Source: Paenibacillus sp. J45TS6
Lineage (GTDB): Bacteria > Bacillota > Bacilli > Paenibacillales > Paenibacillaceae
Direction: 5' to 3'
Assembly (NCBI RefSeq): GCF_018403285.1
Contig: NZ_BOSJ01000027.1
Location: forward strand, 1 to 48,985
DNA: 48,985 nt
Position numbers and translations under genes: made by a program. Under the pieces are notes generated by a model, which saw nothing but the letters and a program-made list of their open reading frames with translations, had not been told where the DNA came from and did not search any database. How positions within the stretch are numbered: position 1 is the stretch's first letter; every line of letters starts with the position of its first letter. This document shows positions 25,967-38,435 of the stretch, in pieces.

Positions 25967-25987
25967 ACAAGTGTGACAGCAAAATTT

Positions 25988-26016
25988 ATTATATCTGATT
26001 GCCATTAAAAATGCAA
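25988..26016 (-). promoter_or_regulatory. tRNA-Arg promoter
   Basis: On the minus strand TTGCAT and a perfect TATAAT are separated by 17 bp, ending 21 bp before the tRNA. Confidence 0.75.
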
Positions 26017-26152
26017 GAAAGTTTAGTGGAGGTGTTTGATGTTCTATAAGAATGTGCAGACTACATTAATAGTGCGTTCTAAGCAATATTTTATTTATAA
26101 GTAAGCAAAGTGCATAAATAGACGCTCACTTGCGAAATATACTTCTGACCAC

Positions 26153-26181
26153 TTGCATACCAGGGTAGATTTAGGTAAAAT
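26153..26181 (+). promoter_or_regulatory. Candidate promoter of the cggR-gapA operon
   Basis: TTGCAT and TAAAAT with a 17-bp spacer, directly before the candidate CggR operator. Confidence 0.6.
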
Positions 26182-26186
26182 AAACG

Positions 26187-26223
26187 TGGGACTTAAAAAG
26201 TTAACCCCGGGACAATTTTAGTC
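26187..26223 (+). promoter_or_regulatory. Candidate CggR operator
   Basis: Two direct repeats with the pattern GGGAC-N6-AGTY begin at 26188 and 26209 (21-bp period). They resemble the tandem CGGGAC-N6-TGTC repeats bound by B. subtilis CggR, which also lie just downstream of the transcription start. Confidence 0.65.
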
Positions 26224-26257
26224 CATATTAGAGGCCGGAATGAAGGAGTTTGCGGAA

Positions 26258-27289
26258 GTGGAAAGTATGCGAACGATTTTAGAAGTGCAGAAGCAACTTC
26301 TACCTGATCTCATGGACGTAATGAAGAAGAGATATACCATTTTGCGCCAAATCATGATTTCGGATGTAATCGGACGAAGAACGCTTGCCCACTCTCTGGA
26401 TATGACGGAGCGTGTACTCAGATCGGAGACAGACTTGCTTAAATCACAAGGACTGATTGAGATCGAGAGTATGGGCATGAGAATAAGTGAGTCCGGCGAG
26501 CAGCTGCTTGCAATGTTAGAACCTATGGCTAATGAATTATTTGGACTGTCGGAGATGGAAGAATTAATCGAGAAAACGTATGGACTCCAAAAGGTTATCG
26601 TTGTTCCCGGTGATTCAGAAAACTCTGAATATGCCAAACGTTCACTTGGACGTGCAGGAGCTAGAGCCCTGCTGAGTGTCATGAATGATGGAGATGTTGT
26701 TGCAGTTACAGGCGGATCGACTACAGCTTCGGTCGCTGAACACTTAACTCCGTCGTCTGCTATGCGTGGAGTATGGTTTGTACCCGCAAGAGGCGGACTT
26801 GGTGAAAGTGTAGAATTTCAAGCGAATACGATCGCGTCGACCATGGCTAAGAAGCTTGGGGCTGAATACAGGTTGCTTCATGTGCCTGATCTGTTAAGTA
26901 ACCATGCCTACGAATCACTAGTTCAAGACTCTAACATTCAAGAAATTTTGGGTATGATTCGAAAAGCTCGCATCGTAATTCATGGAATCGGCGGAGCAAT
27001 GGAGATGGCTAAAAGACGTAAGCTTGCGCCTCAGACGATCGAAGAGATTAGAGATGAAGGTGCTGTCGCTGAATCCTTTGGTTATTACTTCAATAATAAA
27101 GGAAAAGTAGTTCATACTATGCTCACGCTTGGTATGCGTCTTGAGGATATTACTCGGACGGATGTCGTCATCGCCATTGCAGGCGGTAAATACAAGGCAG
27201 ATTCTATAAAAGCCGTGCTTCGTTTTGGGCAGGAAGATATACTTGTCATTGATGAGGCGGCAGCTACGGAAATTGTTAAGGATTTATAA
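26258..27289 (+). CDS. cggR: Central glycolytic genes regulator CggR (SorC family)
   Basis: A 343-residue repressor. An N-terminal helix-turn-helix (about GRRTLAHSLDMTERVLRSET) is followed by a SorC-type effector domain that in Bacillus binds fructose-1,6-bisphosphate; VPARGGLGESVEFQANTIAS, VIHGIGGAMEMAKRR and EAFGYYF-type blocks are conserved. The GTG at 26258 is favoured because AAGGAG lies 9 nt upstream; the ATG at 26240 has weaker support and would add six residues. Upstream lie a promoter and a matching operator, so it probably represses itself and the five glycolytic genes behind it. Confidence 0.94.
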   Translation: MESMRTILEVQKQLLPDLMDVMKKRYTILRQIMISDVIGRRTLAHSLDMTERVLRSETDLLKSQGLIEIESMGMRISESGEQLLAMLEPMANELFGLSEMEELIEKTYGLQKVIVVPGDSENSEYAKRSLGRAGARALLSVMNDGDVVAVTGGSTTASVAEHLTPSSAMRGVWFVPARGGLGESVEFQANTIASTMAKKLGAEYRLLHVPDLLSNHAYESLVQDSNIQEILGMIRKARIVIHGIGGAMEMAKRRKLAPQTIEEIRDEGAVAESFGYYFNNKGKVVHTMLTLGMRLEDITRTDVVIAIAGGKYKADSIKAVLRFGQEDILVIDEAAATEIVKDL

Positions 27290-27348
27290 TGAAGTAAGAA
27301 AGATTTGAAACTTGTTGTCTTGATGAATCTATTTTAGATTTGTCTTGA

Positions 27349-28392
<1,044 letters not shown>

Positions 28393-28432
28393 GAATAACA
28401 CAAGGGCTTTAACAGCCTGATGTGAATCCAGG

Positions 28433-28465
28433 TGAAGAGGAGAACATTTATGTCTCTCCTCTTCA
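28433..28465 (+). terminator. Hairpin between gapA and pgk, possible partial terminator or processing site
   Basis: A perfect 11-bp stem (TGAAGAGGAGA with TCTCCTCTTCA) around an 11-nt loop. The T stretch behind it is short and starts eight bases later (GTTTTTA), so full termination is doubtful. Confidence 0.5.
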
Positions 28466-28639
28466 TCATGGTTTTTATCTTTAATGCCAGAGAACCGGAG
28501 AAACCGGTCTATATAAATAGAGAGATATAAAGGCACTATATTGCTGTTTGAATGAATGGACTATTGGGTTTCGCCTAATGGTTACTACACATAAGATATC
28601 AGCTATCTTTTTTAGATAGCACTTAGGAGGAACGTGGAG

Positions 28640-30612
<1,973 letters not shown>

Positions 30613-30613
30613 G

Positions 30614-32158
30614 ATGACTGCACCAAAACCAGTAGCACTGATCATTATGGACGGTTTCGGACTTCGAAACACCGTTGTTGGTAACGCGGTAGCTCAAGCC
30701 AAAAAGCCAAACTACGATCGCTATATGGCAAAATATCCGCATACTACACTTACTGCAAGTGGAGAAGCGGTTGGATTGCCTGAAGGACAAATGGGGAACT
30801 CCGAAGTAGGACACTTGAATATCGGTGCAGGTCGTATCGTATATCAAGATCTTACTCGGATTTCTAAATCCATTCGTGATGGTGAGTTCTTTGACAATGA
30901 AACGCTTGTAAATGCTGTGCGTTCTGCGAAGCAAACAGGCAAAAAACTTCACTTGTACGGCCTTTTGTCTGATGGTGGAGTACACAGTCACATTAAGCAT
31001 ATGTTTGCCATGCTGGACCTGGCTAAGAAAGAAGAAATGGACGAAGTGTATATCCATGCTTTCCTCGATGGTCGTGACGTTTCCCCGAATAGCGGTATTA
31101 AATTCCTTGAGGAGTTAAATGCTAAAATCGAGGAAGTGGGTATTGGTAAAATTGCGACTGTTCAAGGTCGTTACTATGCAATGGACCGTGACAAACGCTG
31201 GGAACGTGTTGAGAAATCTTATCGTGCAATCGTGTACGGAGATGGACCTAAATACACAGATCCGATGCTTGCAGTTAAGGAATCTTACGAAAAATCAGTT
31301 TATGATGAGTTCGTAGAACCAACAGTAATTGTAAAAGAGGATGGATCTCCGGTTGGGCTTGTTGAAAGCGGCGACTCGGTAGTCTTCTTAAACTTCCGTC
31401 CTGACCGTGCTATTCAATTGTCTCAAGTATTCACAAACCAAGACTTCCGCGGTTTCGATCGTGGTGATAAATGGCCTCAAGGGCTGCATTTCGTATGTTT
31501 GACACTGTTCAGCGAAACAGTAGATGGATACGTTGCTTACACACCGAAGAACCTTGATAATACGCTCGGTGAAGTACTGGTTCAGAACAACAAGAAACAA
31601 TTGCGTATTGCTGAAACCGAGAAGTATCCGCATGTAACGTTCTTCTTCAGCGGCGGACGTGATGTAGAACTTCCAGGTGAAACTCGTATTCTGATCAATT
31701 CTCCTAAGGTTGCAACATATGACCTCAAACCAGAAATGAGCGCATATGAAGTAGCTGACGCTTGCGTTAAAGAGATTGAAGCAGATAAACACGATGCGAT
31801 CATTTTGAACTTTGCAAACCCTGATATGGTAGGTCACTCCGGCTTGCTGGAACCAACCATTCGTGCGGTAGAAGCTACAGATGAGTGCATGGGACGTGTT
31901 GTTGAAGCTGTACTTGCAAAAGGCGGCGTGGTTCTGATCACTGCTGACCATGGTAATGCGGATATGGTATTTGACGAGAACGGAAATCCGTTTACGGCAC
32001 ATACAACAAACCCAGTACCTTTCATCGTTACTTCTGAAAATGTGGAGCTTCGTGATGGCGGTATTCTTGCAGACATCGCTCCTACCATTCTTGACTTGAT
32101 GGAACTTCCGCAACCAGCGGAAATGACCGGAAAATCCATCATCTCAAGACGCAAATAG
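30614..32158 (+). CDS. gpmI: 2,3-bisphosphoglycerate-independent phosphoglycerate mutase
   Basis: A 514-residue alkaline-phosphatase-superfamily enzyme that uses two Mn ions. The first metal motif is [10 protein letters not shown], the phosphorylated serine is Ser63 in [12 protein letters not shown], and later metal ligands lie in [12 protein letters not shown] and [11 protein letters not shown]. It converts 3- to 2-phosphoglycerate. ATG 30614 is one base after tpiA; its weak ribosome site (GGGGCG) lies inside tpiA, so coupling is likely. The Mn form is the one tied to sporulation pH control in Bacillus. Confidence 0.98.
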   Translation: MTAPKPVALIIMDGFGLRNTVVGNAVAQAKKPNYDRYMAKYPHTTLTASGEAVGLPEGQMGNSEVGHLNIGAGRIVYQDLTRISKSIRDGEFFDNETLVNAVRSAKQTGKKLHLYGLLSDGGVHSHIKHMFAMLDLAKKEEMDEVYIHAFLDGRDVSPNSGIKFLEELNAKIEEVGIGKIATVQGRYYAMDRDKRWERVEKSYRAIVYGDGPKYTDPMLAVKESYEKSVYDEFVEPTVIVKEDGSPVGLVESGDSVVFLNFRPDRAIQLSQVFTNQDFRGFDRGDKWPQGLHFVCLTLFSETVDGYVAYTPKNLDNTLGEVLVQNNKKQLRIAETEKYPHVTFFFSGGRDVELPGETRILINSPKVATYDLKPEMSAYEVADACVKEIEADKHDAIILNFANPDMVGHSGLLEPTIRAVEATDECMGRVVEAVLAKGGVVLITADHGNADMVFDENGNPFTAHTTNPVPFIVTSENVELRDGGILADIAPTILDLMELPQPAEMTGKSIISRRK

Positions 32159-32182
32159 GTTGTTAACCGAACTTATTTGCAA

Positions 32183-32211
32183 TTGACTGCCTGACTTTGT
32201 TTTAATAAGAG
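32183..32211 (+). promoter_or_regulatory. Weak candidate promoter before eno
   Basis: TTGACT with a 17-bp spacer to TAAGAG, which is a poor -10 box. It might give eno separate transcription. Confidence 0.3.
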
Positions 32212-32217
32212 ATATAA

Positions 32218-33558
<1,341 letters not shown>

Positions 33559-33579
33559 TAAGCTTATTGCTTATTTCTA

Positions 33580-33615
33580 GAAGAGTCGATCCAAATGGAT
33601 CGGCTCTTTTTTTTT
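33580..33615 (+). terminator. Terminator after eno
   Basis: AAGAGTCGATCC pairs with GGATCGGCTCTT around AAAT, followed by nine or more T. It ends the glycolytic operon. Confidence 0.93.
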
Positions 33616-33624
33616 ATTTCGGTA

Positions 33625-33632
33625 ACCGATAT
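33625..33632 (+). promoter_or_regulatory. Possible sigma-D -10 element before the YjfB-type gene
   Basis: ACCGATAT differs by one base from the sigma-D -10 consensus GCCGATAT. No TAAA box is seen at the expected distance, where the eno terminator T run lies. Confidence 0.3.
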
Positions 33633-33662
33633 ATAGATAAGAAGGAAAGGAGGGAAATTATA

Positions 33663-33848
33663 ATGGATATTGCAGCATTATCAATGGCTATGTCCCAAGC
33701 ATCTGTTCAGCAGGCGGCTTCTCTGCAAGTGATGGGTATGGCGAAGAATCAAACGGAAATGAATGGTCAGCAGATGGTGCACATGTTAAATTCGGCTGCA
33801 CCTGCTCCTCATCCTACATCAGGAAGTATAATTGATATCAAGGTTTAA
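33663..33848 (+). CDS. YjfB-family putative motility protein
   Basis: A 61-residue protein beginning MDIAALSMAMSQASVQQAAS and ending in GSIIDIKV. The first block and the closing ID(I/V)K match the YjfB family, small proteins assigned to motility by association. The ATG at 33663 is preceded by AAAGGAGGG. It is a lone gene between eno and secG. The molecular role is not known. Confidence 0.78.
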   Translation: MDIAALSMAMSQASVQQAASLQVMGMAKNQTEMNGQQMVHMLNSAAPAPHPTSGSIIDIKV

Positions 33849-33851
33849 GGA

Positions 33852-33881
33852 TTGCTAATTCCATCTCCTGTATGATACAAT
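33852..33881 (+). promoter_or_regulatory. Candidate secG promoter
   Basis: TTGCTA and TACAAT with an 18-bp spacer, ~60 bp before secG. Confidence 0.5.
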
Positions 33882-33940
33882 AGGAATACTGTTTATCAGC
33901 GTGTGATGTATACGCACAATTTTTTTAGGAGGTGGAAGTT

Positions 33941-34171
33941 ATGGAACTCGTTTTGAAATTGCTTCTCGTTATTTTTGCCATCGGTGTTATTGTCGTTGTT
34001 CTTCTTCAACAAGGGAAAAGCGCAGGTCTTTCCGGTGCCATCTCCGGCGGTGCGGAACATCTTTTTGGCAAGTCCAAAGCACGCGGTATGGAACTCGTTC
34101 TTGAGCGGATTACGATCGGCTTTGCAGCCGGATTTATGATTCTGGCTATTTTAGTAGCTGTATTCCAGTAA
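33941..34171 (+). CDS. secG: Preprotein translocase subunit SecG
   Basis: A 76-residue membrane protein of the SecYEG channel. Two hydrophobic helices (residues ~4-22 and ~55-75) flank the conserved cytoplasmic loop [22 protein letters not shown] 33941 follows AGGAGGTGG. secG next to rnr and smpB is the common order in Bacillales. It has its own promoter and terminator here. Confidence 0.96.
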   Translation: MELVLKLLLVIFAIGVIVVVLLQQGKSAGLSGAISGGAEHLFGKSKARGMELVLERITIGFAAGFMILAILVAVFQ

Positions 34172-34191
34172 GTTTTTTAAGATAACTAACT

Positions 34192-34225
34192 CAGACCTTC
34201 GTTCCGTGAGGAACGGAGGTCTTTT
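34192..34225 (+). terminator. Terminator after secG
   Basis: AGACCTTCGTTCC pairs with GGAACGGAGGTCT (one mismatch) around GTGA, followed by TTTT. Confidence 0.85.
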
Positions 34226-34333
34226 AATACTCAGATTTAGTTGTGATTGCCCTTACGGGGGCTTGTTTTACGGTAATGAGAAAGTTTAGATTAATTTGGT
34301 GTATACTAGGGTAAGATTTTACTAATGCTTAGT

Positions 34334-34382
34334 GATGGCAGGTACCCTGGATAGTGAACAAATGAAGCCATCTTGACCTGCC
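34334..34382 (+). promoter_or_regulatory. Two mutually exclusive stems in the rnr leader
   Basis: GATGGC (34334-34339) can pair with GCCATC (34367-34372), or GGCAGGT (34337-34343) with ACCTGCC (34376-34382). The two stems share GGC 34337-34339, so only one can form at a time. The site is ~70 bp before the rnr start codon. Confidence 0.4.
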
Positions 34383-34453
34383 TTGTCATTTCCGATTTTG
34401 AATTCAATTTTATACATAAAGACCTACTTTTATGTTTCCTAGAGGTGAACCTA

Positions 34454-37132
34454 ATGATAACAGAACAGCAATTGCTCGATTTCATGCATGAAACGGCCTA
34501 CAAGCCGATGACTTATCAGGAACTGGAACAGCATTTTCACATTGAAAATGCTGCTGAGTTCAAAGAATTCCTTAAAATGCTCAATCATCTCGAAGATGAA
34601 GGGAAGATTGTACTTACCAGTGCAAATCGCTATGGTGTACCTGGACGGATGCAAATGGTTCGTGGACGACTGCAAGCGCATGCCAAGGGATTTGCCTTCC
34701 TTATTCCCGAAGATCGCGAGCATCCGGATGTTTATATCCATGCCAATGATTTAAAAAGTTCCATGAACGGAGATACCGTTCTTGTTCGTGTAACATCAAA
34801 AGGGCCAGAGGGCGGCCGACTTGAAGGAGAAGTCGTTCGCATTGTGAAACGTGCCATTACCCAAGTAGTGGGTGTATTCCAAAACCATGAAGTATACGGC
34901 TTTGTTATCCCAGATGACAAGCGGATCAATCGGGATATCTTTATTCCTCGCGGAAGTTTTCTAGGCGCAGTAGATGGCCAGAAAGTGGTCGTGAAGATTG
35001 TGAATTATCCGGAAGGCCGTGCAGCGGCAGAGGGCGAAATCATTGAAGTCCTCGGTCACAAGGACGATCCAGGTATTGATATTTTATCTGTTATCCGTAA
35101 GCATCAACTTCCAGAGGGATTCCCTGATGAAGTGATGGCGGAAGCAGAGCAAGTGCCCGAATCCATCACAGAAGAGGAAATTGCTCGTCAGGGACGCCGT
35201 GACCTGCGTGGTCTGAACATTGTTACCATTGATGGTGAGGATGCAAAAGACCTGGATGATGCAGTAAATGTAGAGCGTCTTCCGAACGGTCATTATAGAC
35301 TCGGCGTTCATATTGCAGACGTAGGGTATTATGTACCTGAAAATTCGAAGCTTGATCAGGAAGCTTATAATCGCGGATGCAGTGTGTACTTGGTTGACCG
35401 TGTTATTCCGATGCTTCCTAAACGCTTGTCGAACGGGATCTGTAGTTTGAATCCGCAGGTAGATCGTCTCACCATGTCTTGTGTAATGGAGTTTAACGAG
35501 CAGATGAAGGTCGTTAACCATGATATATTCACAAGTGTTATCAAGACCAAAGAGCGGATGACCTACAAGAATGTATATAAAATTCTGGAGGAAGAAGATC
35601 CAGAGCTAATTGAACGTTATAGCGACTTGGTAGATGACTTCAAACTGATGAAAGAAATCGCCATGAAGCTTCGTAATATGCGGATGCGCCGCGGTGCTGT
35701 TGATTTTGACTTTGAAGAAAGCAAAATTATCGTTGACGAAGAAGGTAAGCCGGTAGATATCGTGAAGAGAGAGCGGACAGTAGCTGAACAGATCATCGAA
35801 GAATTCATGCTCGCTGCCAATGAGACGGTTGCAGAACATTTCCACTGGCTAAAAGTGCCATTCATCTATCGTGTCCATGAAGATCCAGATCAAGAGAAAT
35901 TGCAAAATTTCCTTGCATTTGCTTCGAATTTTGGATATCAAGTGAAGGGGCGCGGCAATGCAATTCATCCGAGAGCATTGCAATCGCTTCTTGAAGATAT
36001 TCAAGGAACCAAAGAGCAGACGGTGATCAGCACAATGATGCTGCGGTCTATGAAACAAGCGAAGTACGATTCCGAGATGTCTGGACACTTTGGCCTTGCG
36101 GCTGAATTCTATAGCCACTTTACATCACCAATTCGTCGTTATCCGGATCTAGTCATTCACCGTGTAATGCGTGAAGTGTTCGAGAACAACGGCGCGCTTA
36201 GTGAGCAGCGTCAAGAATACTTGGCCAGCCGTATGCAGGATATTGCTCAGCAGTCTTCCGAACGGGAACGTGTTGCGGTAGAGGCAGAGCGTGACACAGA
36301 GAAAATGAAGAAAGCGGAGTTCATGCTTGATAAAGTCGGCGAAGTATTCGAAGGTATGATCAGCAGTGTAACCAGCTTCGGGATGTTTATTGAACTGGAG
36401 AATACAGTAGAAGGTCTGATCAGACTGAGCATGCTCACGGATGATTATTATCATTTTGATGACCAGCATATGGCTCTCATCGGAGAGCGCACGTCGAAGG
36501 TATTCCGTATCGGTGATGAGCTCGAGATTCGTGTGGCTCGCGTAAATATGGATGATTACACGATCGACTTTGAGATGCTAGACATGAAACCACGTCAAGG
36601 ACGTCCAAGTGGCAGTCAAGGCGGTCCACGCGGCGGCCGTGGAGGTCAGCGTAATGATGGACGCAGCGGAGGCCGAAGCGGCAACCGGGAAGGTCAGCGT
36701 GGACGGAATACAGAGTCAGGAAGCAAGGGTGAGAAACGAGGCGCCAAAAAAACGGATGGAAATGCAGGCGGTAATGCAAATCGCGGTAAAGACAGTGGAC
36801 GCAGTGGGCGTGACAATAATACGAACCCTCGTTCATCGGATCGTCCAAGCTTTGGATTTGGATCTGGCAAAGGTGGATACAGCTCGGCTGGATCGTCCTC
36901 TGGTTCAAGTTCATCTCTCTCTGAAAGCCGGGGCGGTTATAAGCAAGGTAAAGGCCGCAAAAAGAAAACAACCCAAAGCGGAATTTTTATCGGCAATCCG
37001 AATTCCAGTGATCAAACGGTGAATCCACCTGCAGCAGAAGGTGAAACAGCAGCAGGCAAGCGGAAACGAAATAAAAACAAAGGCGGCAACAAGAACGGGA
37101 TGGCCGCATTTGTACGCAAGAAGAAAAAATAG
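34454..37132 (+). CDS. rnr: Ribonuclease R with long basic C-terminal tail
   Basis: An 892-residue 3'-5' exoribonuclease of the RNB family. An N-terminal winged helix (1-~70) and cold-shock domains precede the RNB catalytic domain, whose Mg-binding aspartates are in [29 protein letters not shown] lies near its end, then an S1 domain ([16 protein letters not shown]). From ~residue 712 comes a ~180-residue low-complexity tail rich in Gly, Arg, Ser, Asn and Lys, ending in FVRKKKK. Bacillus RNase R is ~780 residues, so the tail is the extra part. The ATG at 34454 follows AGAGGTG. RNase R works with SmpB-tmRNA, both encoded downstream. Confidence 0.96.
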   Translation: MITEQQLLDFMHETAYKPMTYQELEQHFHIENAAEFKEFLKMLNHLEDEGKIVLTSANRYGVPGRMQMVRGRLQAHAKGFAFLIPEDREHPDVYIHANDLKSSMNGDTVLVRVTSKGPEGGRLEGEVVRIVKRAITQVVGVFQNHEVYGFVIPDDKRINRDIFIPRGSFLGAVDGQKVVVKIVNYPEGRAAAEGEIIEVLGHKDDPGIDILSVIRKHQLPEGFPDEVMAEAEQVPESITEEEIARQGRRDLRGLNIVTIDGEDAKDLDDAVNVERLPNGHYRLGVHIADVGYYVPENSKLDQEAYNRGCSVYLVDRVIPMLPKRLSNGICSLNPQVDRLTMSCVMEFNEQMKVVNHDIFTSVIKTKERMTYKNVYKILEEEDPELIERYSDLVDDFKLMKEIAMKLRNMRMRRGAVDFDFEESKIIVDEEGKPVDIVKRERTVAEQIIEEFMLAANETVAEHFHWLKVPFIYRVHEDPDQEKLQNFLAFASNFGYQVKGRGNAIHPRALQSLLEDIQGTKEQTVISTMMLRSMKQAKYDSEMSGHFGLAAEFYSHFTSPIRRYPDLVIHRVMREVFENNGALSEQRQEYLASRMQDIAQQSSERERVAVEAERDTEKMKKAEFMLDKVGEVFEGMISSVTSFGMFIELENTVEGLIRLSMLTDDYYHFDDQHMALIGERTSKVFRIGDELEIRVARVNMDDYTIDFEMLDMKPRQGRPSGSQGGPRGGRGGQRNDGRSGGRSGNREGQRGRNTESGSKGEKRGAKKTDGNAGGNANRGKDSGRSGRDNNTNPRSSDRPSFGFGSGKGGYSSAGSSSGSSSSLSESRGGYKQGKGRKKKTTQSGIFIGNPNSSDQTVNPPAAEGETAAGKRKRNKNKGGNKNGMAAFVRKKKK

Positions 37133-37198
37133 TCCTTCTTCTTAACAACAGAGCAGCTTACAATAAGCACATGACTCTATAAGAATGGGTTAAACAAA

Positions 37199-37248
37199 GA
37201 AGCTGGCACAGAGGTCCTTAATACAGGATCTTCGTGTCAGCTTTTTTT
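37199..37248. terminator. Terminator between rnr and the convergent response-regulator gene
   Basis: AAGCTGGCAC pairs with GTGTCAGCTT (one G-U), with an inner GGTCC/GGATC region, followed by seven T on the plus strand. On the minus strand the T run is weaker (CTTTGTTT), so it may act partly both ways. Confidence 0.8.
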
Positions 37249-37284
37249 ATGTGAATAAGCCATGTAATTGGACTGTGAAATAAA

Positions 37285-38352
37285 CTAAATACTTCGATGC
37301 AGCTTACTATAATCAGCCGGGGCAATGCCATAGATTTTCTTAAATGTTTTACTGAAATGAGGGTAGTCTGCGTAACCTACTCGTTCACATATTTCGGAGG
37401 CGCTGTGGAGCTGCTCATCAAGCAGTATCTTTGCTTTTTCCATACGCAGCCGAGTAAGGTACTGCACATAACTAGTCCCGGTCTCTTCTTTAAATAAACG
37501 ACTGAAATAGGTGACCGACATACCTGCAATATCAGCTGCGGCCTGAACAGATAAAGTGCTGTCGGATAGGTTATCTTTTGTATACGTGATCGCTTTGGAA
37601 ATATGAGTCCGTGAGCCGAAGTTTCGTGATGACTTCACCGCATGCAGTAGGATTTGAGTATAAGCTCTGCACTGAATCAGAACAGAGGAAGTGGCATTGA
37701 TTTTCTCATCTGCATCCGCAGTTAACTCTCTATAGATTGGATGATCTTGAAAAGAAAGCCCGCGATTCGCGAGTTCATTCATTATTTTCTCTTGCAATAT
37801 GTTATTTAAAGTGGGAAAAGGAATTTCATCGGCGGCCTCTTTTTCGTAATGGTGAACGAGTTTGTGAAGCAGTTCGTCTACAGCTTTCTCATCCAAACGC
37901 CAAATCGCATCGGATAATTGTAGCAGCAGCTCTTCGTGACCTAGGAACCACTGTCTATAATCCATCACTCTCCGTTTTTGTTTCTCCAATCGGTGATAGA
38001 TGGCTGTAAGCGTCTGCTGAAACTTCTCAGGGCTTACGGGCTTGAGCAAGAAGTCTTCTACTCCTAATCGCAGTGCACGCTGTGCATACTCAAATTCACC
38101 ATACCCAGAGATGACAAGAAAAAGAACATCGGACCTTACTTGTTTTGCTTTTTCAATAAAAGCAAGACCGTCCAGACCCGGCATACAGATGTCAGTAATG
38201 ATGAGGTCTGGTTTCTCTTTCAGCAGTAAAAGTGCTTCCGCTCCATCTTCGGCTTCGCCTACGACACGGAAAGGATGTTCCGAGGACTCTACCAGCTTCG
38301 CCAAACTGCGATGAATCATGTATTCATCATCTGCAATGATTACTTTATACAT
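37285..38352 (-). CDS. Response regulator with AraC-type DNA-binding domain (YesN-like)
   Basis: A 355-residue regulator. The receiver domain (1-~120) has acidic residues in IIADDE, the phospho-acceptor Asp54 in DLIITDICMPGLDG, and the lysine in LLKPVSPEKF. The C-terminal ~100 residues carry two AraC-type helix-turn-helix motifs (LSVQAAADIAGMSVTYFSRL and ASEICERVGYADYPHFSKTF). ATG 38352 follows TAGGAGGAG. It lies behind the sensor kinase gene on the same strand and presumably controls the divergent sugar importer operon. The signal is unknown. Confidence 0.93.
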   Translation of the reverse strand: MYKVIIADDEYMIHRSLAKLVESSEHPFRVVGEAEDGAEALLLLKEKPDLIITDICMPGLDGLAFIEKAKQVRSDVLFLVISGYGEFEYAQRALRLGVEDFLLKPVSPEKFQQTLTAIYHRLEKQKRRVMDYRQWFLGHEELLLQLSDAIWRLDEKAVDELLHKLVHHYEKEAADEIPFPTLNNILQEKIMNELANRGLSFQDHPIYRELTADADEKINATSSVLIQCRAYTQILLHAVKSSRNFGSRTHISKAITYTKDNLSDSTLSVQAAADIAGMSVTYFSRLFKEETGTSYVQYLTRLRMEKAKILLDEQLHSASEICERVGYADYPHFSKTFKKIYGIAPADYSKLHRSI

Positions 38353-38435
38353 GAAAACTCCTCCTAAGTGTAAAGGTGGGTTAGGCAGTGACCGTCTGGG
38401 GGTTCATTTTAATGAATAAACATAAAGAGTTATTT

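Noticed and set aside
33567-33662. Upstream start for the YjfB-type gene
   Set aside because: It would translate through the eno terminator; ATG 33663 is behind AAAGGAGGG and gives the family N-terminus.
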